Assembly (NCBI GenBank): GCA_905182545.1 | Contig: CAJJBY010000004.1 | Location: 1-64,000, forward strand | Reading direction: 5' to 3' | DNA: 64,000 nucleotides | Origin: an uncultured Candidatus Puniceispirillum sp. | Lineage (GTDB): Bacteria > Pseudomonadota > Alphaproteobacteria > Puniceispirillales > Puniceispirillaceae | In this document: in pieces, positions 32,829 through 42,630 of the stretch | Position numbering within the stretch: the first letter of the stretch is position 1 | Layout: every line of letters starts with the position of its first letter | Made by a program: the position numbers and the translations under genes | Notes under the pieces: model-generated | Seen by the model: the letters and a program-made list of their open reading frames with translations, nothing else | Databases searched by the model: none | Told to the model about the DNA's origin: nothing

Positions 32829-34607
32829 ATGAAGATGACAACCGAAGAAGCGTTTGTAAAAGTATTGCAAATGCACGGCATTGAAAATGCTTTCGGCATT
32901 ATTGGCTCTGCAATGATGCCAATTTCTGACCTATTCCCACAGGCCGGTATTACCTTCTGGGACGCCGCGCATGAATGTAATGCAGGTATGATGGCCGACG
33001 GCTTTACCCGCGCCACCGGCAAAATGTCGATGATGGTTGCGCAGAACGGCCCTGGCATCACCAATTTCGTAACACCGGTCAAAACCGCTTATTGGAACCA
33101 TACACCATTGCTTTTGGTAACCCCGCAAGCGGCCAATAAAACACTTGGTCAAGGCGGTTTTCAGGAAGTTGAACAAATGGCTTTGTTCAAGGACATGGTT
33201 GCCTATCAAGAAGAAGTGCGCGACCCAACACGCATTGCCGAAACATTGAACCGCGTTATTCTTCAGGCAAAGCGCGCATCAGCACCAGCCCAAATCAATA
33301 TCCCGCGCGATTTCTGGACACAGGTCATTGATATCGAATTGCCTGCAATTGTTGATTTTGAGCGCCCATCAGGCGGCGAAGATGCCATTAGCAAAGCCGC
33401 GGCTTTGCTATCAGAAGCCAAATTTCCCGTTCTGTTGAATGGTGCTGGCGTTGTTATTGGCGGTGCAATCGATGCGTCAATGAAATTGGCCGAGCGCCTT
33501 GATGCGCCTGTTTGCTGTGGCTATCAGCATAATGACGCGTTTCCGGGCTCACATCCGCTATTTGCTGGCCCACTTGGCTACAACGGATCAAAAGCCGGTA
33601 TGGAATTGATCGCCAAGGCCGATGTTGTTCTGGCTTTGGGCACACGCCTGAACCCATTTTCAACACTTCCCGGTTACGGCATCGATTACTGGCCAAAAGA
33701 TGCCAAGATCATTCAGGTTGATATCAACCCTGATCGCATCGGCCTGACCAAGCCGGTTTCAGTTGGCATCGTTGGCGACGCCATGAAAGTTGCCATGAGC
33801 ATTCTTGACAAGCTGGCAAGCACCGCTGGCGATAGTGGCCGCAGCAGTCGTAAAGAACTGATTGCCACAACTAAATCAGCATGGGCGCAAGAACTGACCT
33901 CGCTTGATCATGAAGATGATGATCCGGGAACAACATGGAATGAACGTGCGCGTGACCGTGAGCCAAAGAAAATGTCACCACGCATGGCATGGCGTGCAAT
34001 CCAGTCTGCGTTGCCAAAAGATGCAATTATTTCATCTGACATTGGCAATAATTGCGCGATTGGTAACGCCTATCCGACATTTGAAGAAGGCCGTAAATAT
34101 CTGGCACCAGGTCTGTTTGGACCTTGTGGATATGGCCTGCCGTCAATCATGGGGGCAAAAATTGGCCGCCGTGATGTTCCGGTTGTTGGCTTTGCTGGCG
34201 ATGGCGCCTTTGGCATTTCAATGAATGAAATGTCGGCAATTGGCCGTGAAGAATGGCCAGCCATCACCATGGTTATTTTCCGCAACTATCAGTGGGGCGC
34301 AGAAAAGCGCAACACAACCTTGTGGTTTGACGATAACTTTGTTGGCACCGAGCTTGATCAGCAAGTCTCTTATGCTGGTGTTGCCAAGGCATGTGGTGTT
34401 GAGGGCGTTGCCGTTTCAACAATGGATGAGCTTCGCGACGCATTAGCCAAGGCGGTTGACGCTCAGATGAATGATGGCGTGACCACCTTTATCGAAGTGC
34501 TGTTGAACCAAGAGCTTGGCGAGCCATTCCGTCGCGACGCAATGAAACAGCCAGTTTCGGTTGCCGGCATCAGCCAAGCTGATATGCGGCCACAGCAAAG
34601 CGCATAA
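32829..34607 (+). CDS. xsc: sulfoacetaldehyde acetyltransferase
   Basis: MKMTTEEAFVKVLQMHGIENAFGIIGSAMMPISDLFPQAGITFWDAAHECNAGMMADGFTRATGKMSMM closely matches remembered Xsc N-termini. Confidence 0.93.
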   Translation: MKMTTEEAFVKVLQMHGIENAFGIIGSAMMPISDLFPQAGITFWDAAHECNAGMMADGFTRATGKMSMMVAQNGPGITNFVTPVKTAYWNHTPLLLVTPQAANKTLGQGGFQEVEQMALFKDMVAYQEEVRDPTRIAETLNRVILQAKRASAPAQINIPRDFWTQVIDIELPAIVDFERPSGGEDAISKAAALLSEAKFPVLLNGAGVVIGGAIDASMKLAERLDAPVCCGYQHNDAFPGSHPLFAGPLGYNGSKAGMELIAKADVVLALGTRLNPFSTLPGYGIDYWPKDAKIIQVDINPDRIGLTKPVSVGIVGDAMKVAMSILDKLASTAGDSGRSSRKELIATTKSAWAQELTSLDHEDDDPGTTWNERARDREPKKMSPRMAWRAIQSALPKDAIISSDIGNNCAIGNAYPTFEEGRKYLAPGLFGPCGYGLPSIMGAKIGRRDVPVVGFAGDGAFGISMNEMSAIGREEWPAITMVIFRNYQWGAEKRNTTLWFDDNFVGTELDQQVSYAGVAKACGVEGVAVSTMDELRDALAKAVDAQMNDGVTTFIEVLLNQELGEPFRRDAMKQPVSVAGISQADMRPQQSA

Positions 34608-34635
34608 CATCGCGCTTGCGATAACGATCTGAGCA

Positions 34636-34670
34636 TAAAAAAGGGGCTGCCATTGGCAGCCCCTTAATGT
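34636..34670 (+). terminator. Rho-independent-like terminator after xsc
   Basis: AAGGGGCTGCC-ATT-GGCAGCCCCTT. Confidence 0.75.
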
Positions 34671-34740
34671 TTGCAAAAGGTGCAAGGCATGATTTGCGCC
34701 GCTTCAATGGCGATCCAGCCGGTTATGAGTCTTCGGTTAT

Positions 34741-35736
34741 TTAGACAGTCAGTATCGTACAGCCTGTTGTGGCACGGCCCGTCAATGCCTCATGGGCTTT
34801 TGCCACATCTTCCAAGGCAAAACGCTGATTGATCGACACATTGATTGTGCCATCGGTAACTGCCTTAAATAGTTTCGCCGATGCTGTATCAAGCCATGAC
34901 CGATCACCAACAAAGTGAAACAATGTTGGACGGCTCAGGTAATAAGACCCTTTTGAAAGATCAGTGATTTTGAAATCGGTATATGGCCCTGATGATTGGC
35001 CAAAGGCGATAATAGTGCCGCGCCGTTTGGTCGATGTGATGGTTCGCCCCATTGTGTCATTGCCAACCGAATCATATGCCACATTCACGCCTTCGCCATT
35101 GGTCAGGCGCATCACTTCGGCTTCGAAATCGGTGCCGGTATAATCGATCACATGATCAAACCCGTTGGCCTTGGCAAGGGCGCATTTTTCGGCACCGCCA
35201 GCCGTACCAATTGTAGTGGCGCCAAGCGCCTTTAGCCACTGACCGGCAATCAGACCAACGCCGCCAGCCGCAGCGTGAAACAGCACTGTATCACCCGGCT
35301 TAACCGCATAACTTTCATGAATTAGATAGGCAACGGTCAAGCCTTTCAACATGATCGATGCGGCCAAATCACTTGGCACATTATCCGGCAGTTTGACAAC
35401 ATAGGCAGCGTCAATCACACGATGGGTTGCATAAGCGCCATTGGCAAGCGTGTAGCCAACACGGTCGCCAACAGCCAAACCCGTGACATGACTGCCAACC
35501 GCTTCGATGATACCAGCACCTTCAGACCCAAGAATAAGATCACCATCAACCGGCCATGGATAGGCACCATTGCGGATATAGATATCAAGAAAATTAATAC
35601 CGACCGCGTCATGTTTGATCAACACCTCACCTGCCGCGGGTATTAAATCCCCAAGCGTGATTTTATGAAGAACTTCAGACCCACCCGGTTTGGCGGCTGC
35701 CATTGCGTAACCCATTCTCTGTCTCCTTGAAATCAA
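34741..35736 (-). CDS. NADPH:quinone oxidoreductase (zinc-type MDR superfamily)
   Basis: LFHAAAGGVGLIAGQWLKALGATTIGTAG, VGDRVGYTLANGAYA. Confidence 0.88.
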   Translation of the reverse strand: MISRRQRMGYAMAAAKPGGSEVLHKITLGDLIPAAGEVLIKHDAVGINFLDIYIRNGAYPWPVDGDLILGSEGAGIIEAVGSHVTGLAVGDRVGYTLANGAYATHRVIDAAYVVKLPDNVPSDLAASIMLKGLTVAYLIHESYAVKPGDTVLFHAAAGGVGLIAGQWLKALGATTIGTAGGAEKCALAKANGFDHVIDYTGTDFEAEVMRLTNGEGVNVAYDSVGNDTMGRTITSTKRRGTIIAFGQSSGPYTDFKITDLSKGSYYLSRPTLFHFVGDRSWLDTASAKLFKAVTDGTINVSINQRFALEDVAKAHEALTGRATTGCTILTV

Positions 35737-36024
35737 TATGCCGGTTTAGCATTCATCCATCTGGCCGTTAAGCCCTATCCGAAAAGAGTAAATACCGGCA
35801 AAAACATCCTCTTTGTCTAATACTGCCTGGTCAAAAAAATTGCTAGTCAGATACACTGACAAGTTGAATTTTTCAAGAATTATCAAGACCATAATATGAT
35901 ATATATATCTGATAATGTTATATTTTTGATTATTTTTACCTTCAGAAAGACGCGATTTAACTTGCAGTATAGCAAATTCACCTTAGGCTTTTTCTATATT
36001 GGCTAACTAAAGGGGGAATTTAGA

Positions 36025-37357
36025 ATGACCAATACAGAAATCGGCACAGCCGAGCAACTTAAAGATCCGAATCATGAGATACCTCTTGGGCCGCGTACCG
36101 CCCTTGGGGTCCAGCATGTTCTGGCAATGTTTGCCAGTAACGTTACACCATCAATTATCATCGCTGGCGCTGCTGGTTTTGCTTTTGGCGGTGAGGATAT
36201 GGTCTATCTTGTGCAAATGGCGATGCTGTTTGCAGGGGTTGCCACATTATTCCAGACAATCGGCTTTGGCCCGATTGGCGCAAGATTGCCTGTAATGCAG
36301 GGAACAAGCTTTGCCTTTGTTCCCATCATGATTGGTATAGTGAAAACCAGTGGCATGGCCGCCTTGTTCGGCGCTGTGATTGTTGCCGGTCTGTTTCATA
36401 CATTTCTTGGCAGTGTCATTGGCCGCATCCGCCATTGGTTTCCGCCATTGGTGACAGGGCATTGTGATTACTGCCATTGGATTGGCGTTGTTGCCTGTCG
36501 GCATTAAATATGCTTCTGGCGGAGCCGCAGCCTTTCAAATGAACGCACCTGAATGGGGCGATTTTAGCCGCTGGGGTCTTGCGCTTGTGGTGATCTTCGT
36601 TGCCCTTGGTTTCAAATTCTTCACCCGTGGAACCATGTCATCTGCGGCCATTCTGATCGGCTTGATCGCCGGTTATGTTGTTGGCTATCTGACTGGTGCG
36701 GTTAATTTTGGCGGTGTTGCCAAGGCGGCATGGTTTGCGGTACCGCAGCCGTTCAAATATGGGATCGAATTTAGCGCATTTGCCATTATCGGCATGTGCT
36801 TAATGTCACTTGTCAGTGCCATTGAAACAGTTGGTGATATTTCGGGCATTGCCAAAGGTGGTGCAAACCGCGAAGCCACTGATAAAGAGCTATCGGGTGG
36901 CACTTACGCTGATGGTTTTGGCAGCTTTATCGCCGGCTTATTTGGTGGCTTGCCAAACACGTCATTCAGCCAGAATGTCGGATTGATCTCAATGACAGGT
37001 GTGATGAGCCGTTCGGTTGTCACGCTTGGCGCCCTATTCCTTGTGGCCTGTGGTCTCATTCCAAAGGTTGGGGCTGTTGTTGCGGCAATGCCAATTTCGG
37101 TTTTGGGCGGCGGCGTGATCATGATGTTTGGTATGGTTGTTAGCGCTGGCATTAACATGTTGTCAGGTGTGAATTGGAACCGCCGCAATATGATCATTTT
37201 GGCAATGTCACTATCGGTTGGGCTTGGCATTCAAGCCGTGCCAAAATCAATGCAGCATCTGCCTGATTCATTCGAAATGCTGATGGTATCAGGATTGCTT
37301 CCTGCAGCAGCGATTTCGGTGATCTTGAACCTGTTGATTCCAAAAGATATCGACTAA
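36025..37357 (+). CDS. NCS2 xanthine/uracil-type purine permease (frame-disrupted near 36455-36470)
   Basis: GPRTALGVQHVLAMFASNVTPSIIIAGA and, in another frame, ITAIGLALLPVGIKYASGG..., GLFGGLPNTSFSQNVGLI. Confidence 0.9.
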
Positions 37358-37468
37358 TCAAAAAGAAGTCTTGCGAGACGAACACTCGCAAGGCCATGAT
37401 AAAGAATAATCATCATGCCGCCGGATCAAATGATTCGGCGGCATATTTACGACAGGAATATATCAATT

Positions 37469-38884
37469 ATGGCTGATAAAACACTTCTGTTGAAAAATGC
37501 CGACCTACTATGCACGATGGGGCCACGCGATGCGGCTAGCGGCCAATCGGCGGCGCATGTTGGACGCCCGGGCGATCATTGCGGCGCTGAAATCAAAAAT
37601 GGCGGCCTGTTTGCCCGAAATGGAGTCATCGAGGCCGTTGGCGATACAGGTTCTTTACCGGCTGACGCTGATACGGTGATTGATATGACCGGCCATGTGG
37701 TGATACCGGGCATGGTCAACACGCATCATCATATGTTTCAAAATCTCACACGTGCCGTTCCAGCGGCGCAAAATGCCCCGCTATTTGGCTGGTTGCAAAC
37801 GCTCTATCCGATCTGGTGCAATCTTGGCCCTGATCATATTTACTGGTCAAACGCCCTCGCTATGGCCGAGCTTGCGCTTAGTGGCTGCACCACATCATCT
37901 GATCATCTCTATCTATACCCCAACGGCGCGCGGCTTGATGATTCATTTGAGGCGGCTGCCGATATTGGCTTGCGGTTTCATGGCACCCGCGGATCAATGA
38001 GCATTGGCGAATCAAAAGGCGGACTTCCACCTGACCGCCTGACCGAAGCCGAACCTGCGATTCTGGCCGATTGCCAGCGCTTGATCGAAACGCATCACAA
38101 TGCCAACCGTTACGCCATGCATCGTGTGGCACTTGCCCCTTGCTCGCCCTTTTCGGTAAGCATGGATCTGATGCGAGAAACCGCCCACATGGCACGCGCC
38201 TATCAGGTTGGCATGCATACGCATTTGGCCGAAAATAGCGAAGATATTGACTATAGCCTTGCCAGTTTTGGCATGCGTCCGGGCGAATATATCGAAGCTG
38301 TCGAATGGATTGGCAATGATGTCTGGCATGCGCATTGTGTGCAGCTTGACCCGCAGGAAATTAGCCTTTTTGCCCGCACTGGAACCGGTATTGCCCACTG
38401 TCCCTGTTCAAATATGCGCCTATCAAGCGGCATCGCACCAGTTCGTGAAATGATTGATGCTGGCGTGAAAGTCGGCTTTGGCGTTGATGGATCAGCATCG
38501 AATGATAGCAGTCATATGCTGAATGAGGCGCGTCAGGCGATGCTGTTACAACGGGTGATGAAAACTGGCGATGCCATGACGGCGCGCGAATCTTTGGCGC
38601 TTGCAACACGCGGCGGCGCGGCGGTCCTGAACCGTGACGATATTGGCGTTCTGGCACCAGGCTATGCTGCCGATATCGCTGCTTTTGATTGTCGCGGTAT
38701 TGATTTTGCTGGCGCTGAATGGGATTTGCTGGCGGGCCTGTTATTCTGCGGCCCCATCAAAACCAGCTATACGATTATCAATGGCAAAATCATTGTCGAC
38801 CAAGGCCAGCTTGTCAGCATGGATATGCAGCATTTGCTGTCAAGACATCGCGCCATGACAGCCGATCTGATGAGCAAAGCCTGA
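37469..38884 (+). CDS. 8-oxoguanine deaminase-like amidohydrolase
   Basis: GMVNTHHHMFQNLTRA, HTHLAENSEDIDYSLASFGMRPGEYIE, GVDGSASNDSSHMLNEAR; neighbourhood of urate genes. Confidence 0.78.
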   Translation: MADKTLLLKNADLLCTMGPRDAASGQSAAHVGRPGDHCGAEIKNGGLFARNGVIEAVGDTGSLPADADTVIDMTGHVVIPGMVNTHHHMFQNLTRAVPAAQNAPLFGWLQTLYPIWCNLGPDHIYWSNALAMAELALSGCTTSSDHLYLYPNGARLDDSFEAAADIGLRFHGTRGSMSIGESKGGLPPDRLTEAEPAILADCQRLIETHHNANRYAMHRVALAPCSPFSVSMDLMRETAHMARAYQVGMHTHLAENSEDIDYSLASFGMRPGEYIEAVEWIGNDVWHAHCVQLDPQEISLFARTGTGIAHCPCSNMRLSSGIAPVREMIDAGVKVGFGVDGSASNDSSHMLNEARQAMLLQRVMKTGDAMTARESLALATRGGAAVLNRDDIGVLAPGYAADIAAFDCRGIDFAGAEWDLLAGLLFCGPIKTSYTIINGKIIVDQGQLVSMDMQHLLSRHRAMTADLMSKA

Positions 38885-38900
38885 ACAAAGACAGGCAGCG

Positions 38901-39419
38901 CTATGGATTGATCAGTGCCGCTGGTCCGTCATGCCAGACTTCATCGAGATTATGCCCCTCGCCTTGACGGTCAATCACCAGAAAATCTTGCACCGGCTGC
39001 AGAACCAGCAAAGGGTGATGCCATATACCGCGATCATAGCTGACCCCCTGTTCGCCGGTTGCCCGAAAACAGGCCAGCGTAGAAAAATCAGGGGCGTCAC
39101 CTGCCGCATTGCCATGTGCCACCACAACCAACCAATCATGCTGGCTTAGCGGCATAAAGGCTTGCGAGCCAAGCGGGTGGCGTTCAAGAAGATGAATTTC
39201 AATCGGGTCGGGGCGGCGCGTGCCGCGAAACAGCGATATGATGGGCGTGCCATCACCAGCGGTCACATCGACACCCGCCATGGCATCAAACCTTATGGTC
39301 GTTCCCTGATTGATGCCGATCTGCGTTGCGCCGCCGGTTTCAATCACCGTTCCAAAGGGCGCAAACCTGGCTTTGGTGAGCGGTTGGATGTCGAGCTGTT
39401 CTAGGTCTGATGAGGTCAT
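38901..39419 (-). CDS. allA: ureidoglycolate lyase
   Basis: LTKARFAPFGTVIE, ERHPLGSQAFMPL, YDRGIWHHPLLVL. Confidence 0.9.
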   Translation of the reverse strand: MTSSDLEQLDIQPLTKARFAPFGTVIETGGATQIGINQGTTIRFDAMAGVDVTAGDGTPIISLFRGTRRPDPIEIHLLERHPLGSQAFMPLSQHDWLVVVAHGNAAGDAPDFSTLACFRATGEQGVSYDRGIWHHPLLVLQPVQDFLVIDRQGEGHNLDEVWHDGPAALINP

Positions 39420-40334
39420 GATTGATCAGCCTGAAACGGGTAGTTTGCCACCCAGTGATTTGCAATATCGATGCGCCGGGCGACCCACACCTTGTCATGC
39501 GCCATGATATGATCAAGAAATTTGACCAATCCGGCAAACCGCGCTGGCCGGCCGATTAAACGGCAATGTAGCCCAATTGACAGCATCTTTGGTGCCGCCA
39601 CACCTTCGGCATAAAGAACATCAAAGGCGTCAATCAGATATTGGGCAAATTGATCACCGGTATGAAATCCCTGCGCGGTGGCAAAGCGCATGTCATTTGT
39701 ATCCAGCGTGTAAGGAACAATCAAATGCGGCGTTTTCACCTGCGCCGACCAGAATGGCAAGTCATCCGAATAATCATCGGCGTCATAAACAAACCCACCT
39801 TCTTCGGCGACAAGATTGCGGGTGTTTTCCGATGTTCGCCCCGTATACCAACCAAGCGGACGGGTGCCGCAAATATCGGTTAGAATCGAGATCGCCTTTT
39901 GCATATGGTCGCGTTCTTCATCAATCGGCATGCCATGATAATTGATCCAGCGATAGCCATGCGCCGCAATTTCATGCCCATCGGCAAGCGCGGTTTCAAT
40001 CACCTTTGGGTGGCGTGCCGCCGCCATAGCAACAGCAAAAACCGTCAGCGGTAACTTGGCGTTGACGAAACAGATCCAGAATACGCCAGACACCCGCCCG
40101 AGACCCATATTCATAGATTGATTCCATCGACATATGACGCGCCCCATCAAATGCCGCCGCGCCAATAATTTCCGATAAAAACACCTCAGATGCCGGATCA
40201 CCGTGAAGAACACAATTTTCGCCGCCTTCTTCGTAATTCAATACAAATTGAACAGCAACACGCGCGCCATTCGGCCATGCCGCCTGTGGCGGTGTGCCGC
40301 CATATCCAGATAAATCTCGTGGATAGTCCATCAT
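39416..40334 (-). CDS. puuE: allantoinase PuuE (polysaccharide deacetylase-like), frame-disrupted around 40020-40070
   Basis: MDYPRDLSGYGGTPPQAAWPNGARVAVQFVLNYEEGGENCVLHGD and, in another frame, HEIAAHGYRWINYHGMPIDEERDHM. Confidence 0.9.
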
Positions 40335-40377
40335 TTCTAAACGCTCAGTATCATGTCAAAACCATCAATCCAGAAAA

Positions 40378-41601
40378 TCATGGCGGATTGCTGCCAACCA
40401 AACCTTTATTGACCATATCACGCCATACCGCCAACATCGCCCGTTCTTCGTCTTCAACCCAGATCACCTGTCCTGGCGGCATCGCATGTGACGCCGACAC
40501 TTGCCAGAAAATATCATTCACATGGCGGATCACCTGACTTTCGGTTTCAAGATGAATGCCCTTTGGCGCAAAGGCAAGACCGTCCCAAACCGGCTTGCTG
40601 GCATGACAGCTTGCACAACGTTCAATGACCAGCTCTACCGATGCCTGATGAAGCGCAGCAGGCGAGACATGCGCTGTCTGATCATATTTCACCTGCGGCG
40701 CACCAAGCTGTGACAGCATGATCGCAAAGCCAGTTAAAACCGCTGCGACAAGCCAAGTCCAATATGGTGGGGCAAGCCCCTTATGTTTGGTGTTAAAGAA
40801 ATGCCGGATCACCGCACCAATCAGCAACACAAGCCCCAGAATTGCCCATGCATAATCAGTGGCAAACACCATTGGATAATGGCCGCCAATCATGACAAAA
40901 ATCACTGGCAGCGTCAGGTAATTATTATGAAGCGAACGTTGCTTGCCACGCGCGCCATAGCGCGGATCAGGGATCTCACCAGCCTTCAGCGCAACAACAA
41001 CTTTGCTTTGTCCAGGGATGATGATCATCAACACATTGGCAACCATGATCGTGCCAATGGTAACCCCCATCTGCATAAAGGCACCACGCGCCGAGAAAAT
41101 TTGGCTATAGCCATAAGCAAGAGCAACAAGAAAGGCAAAACCGGCCAAGGCTAGCCATAGATCGCTTTGGCCAAGCGGACTGCGGCACAGGCCATCATAA
41201 ATTGCCCAGCCAATCACGATACCGCCGAGGCTGATTATCACCGCCTGCATTTCAGTAATATCCAAAATATCAAGATCGATCATGTAAAGGCTTGCCGCGC
41301 CGTAATAGACAAGGCTCATCAACGCAATGCCGGAAATCCATGTTCCGTAAGCTTCCCATTTAAACCATGTCAGCTCTTCAGGCATTTTGGAAGGTGCCAC
41401 CAGATATTTCACCATGTTGTAGAAACCGCCACCATGCACTTGCCATGCTTGACCATGCGCCTCGTCCGGCAATTCCTTTCCCGGTTTCAAACTTAGATCA
41501 AGCGCAATGAAATAAAATGACGACCCGATCCATGCGATACCAGCAATGACATGCACCCATCGCACAATCAATTCTGACCACATCCACAGATAGTCGATCA
41601 C
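40378..41601 (-). CDS. puuD: membrane urate oxidase PuuD with C-terminal cytochrome c domain
   Basis: N-terminal TM segments (WVHVIAGIAWIGSSFYFI), SLHNNYLTLPVIFVMIGGHYP, C-terminal heme motif CASCH. Confidence 0.9.
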   Translation of the reverse strand: MIDYLWMWSELIVRWVHVIAGIAWIGSSFYFIALDLSLKPGKELPDEAHGQAWQVHGGGFYNMVKYLVAPSKMPEELTWFKWEAYGTWISGIALMSLVYYGAASLYMIDLDILDITEMQAVIISLGGIVIGWAIYDGLCRSPLGQSDLWLALAGFAFLVALAYGYSQIFSARGAFMQMGVTIGTIMVANVLMIIIPGQSKVVVALKAGEIPDPRYGARGKQRSLHNNYLTLPVIFVMIGGHYPMVFATDYAWAILGLVLLIGAVIRHFFNTKHKGLAPPYWTWLVAAVLTGFAIMLSQLGAPQVKYDQTAHVSPAALHQASVELVIERCASCHASKPVWDGLAFAPKGIHLETESQVIRHVNDIFWQVSASHAMPPGQVIWVEDEERAMLAVWRDMVNKGLVGSNPP

Positions 41602-41649
41602 TAGAATCCCCCTTTTTTTCCTGCTGTCGGCATGGCAATAACAGCTCGA

Positions 41650-42630
41650 TCAATCCTCATTTACACGCGTTTTGGCATCATCTCCCAGTTGCTGCCAAAT
41701 GGCAAGGTCAGCCGCAATTGACAAAGCCACATGCGCCGGGCTTTTGCCGTTGATTTCACTGATGCCAATTGGACAGATCAATCGATCTAGCAACGCTGGC
41801 GACACCCCTGCTGCGGCCAGTCTTTTGGCAAATCGCGCCCGTTTGCTCTTTGACCCAATCAGACCAAGATAGGCAAAATCACAACGCATCAAAAGCTGTA
41901 GGCAAATCGCCTCATCAAGACTATGCGAATGTGTCATTACCAGATGAACCGCGCCTTGCGGGGCAAGAAACGCAATTTTTTCGGGCGTCTTGGCAAGCAG
42001 TTTTTGCACATTATCACCAAGGTCATCGGCAAATCTGGCAGCCTCAATATCAACCAGAAAAATGTCAAACCCAAGCCCGTCAAGCCGCGGGATAAGAGCA
42101 CGGCTAACATGACCCGCGCCATAGATGAATAGCGGCATTTGCCGCGGCATGGCGGGTGCCATAAACACGGCTTCATCAAAAGATGCCAGCGCCGATTGCA
42201 ACCTTAAAGGCACGCCAGATTCAAGCGGGTGAGCCAGCATGTGATTATGATGATCTTGTTGCGCCAGCGCGGCCAGAGCGCCAGCCTGTTTGGCGGTGAA
42301 TTTTTCTAGCAATAACGACATCTGGCCACCACAACATTGCCCCATATCAGGCCCAAGAATGACGGTCATATGCTGGCGCTGCCAATCATCATCATCACGG
42401 GCCAGCATCTTGCGGGCGCGTGCCATCACGTCAAATTCTAACGCGCCGCCGCCAATTGTTTGCCAGATGCCGGCCTTTGTGACCAGCATTTGCGAGCCAC
42501 GATTGCGCGGTGATGATCCCTTGGTCGCGGTGACCGTGACAAGAACAATATCCTGCCCATCATCAAGACTAGCCAAGGCTTTGGTAAGCCAGCTATTTGC
42601 ATGCATCCCCACCGGCAACATATCAGACAA
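41650..42630 (-). CDS. xdhC: xanthine dehydrogenase accessory protein XdhC
   Basis: TATKGSSPRNRGSQMLVT, GAGHVSRALIPRL, GLIGSKSKRARF. Confidence 0.93.
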   Translation of the reverse strand: MSDMLPVGMHANSWLTKALASLDDGQDIVLVTVTATKGSSPRNRGSQMLVTKAGIWQTIGGGALEFDVMARARKMLARDDDDWQRQHMTVILGPDMGQCCGGQMSLLLEKFTAKQAGALAALAQQDHHNHMLAHPLESGVPLRLQSALASFDEAVFMAPAMPRQMPLFIYGAGHVSRALIPRLDGLGFDIFLVDIEAARFADDLGDNVQKLLAKTPEKIAFLAPQGAVHLVMTHSHSLDEAICLQLLMRCDFAYLGLIGSKSKRARFAKRLAAAGVSPALLDRLICPIGISEINGKSPAHVALSIAADLAIWQQLGDDAKTRVNED

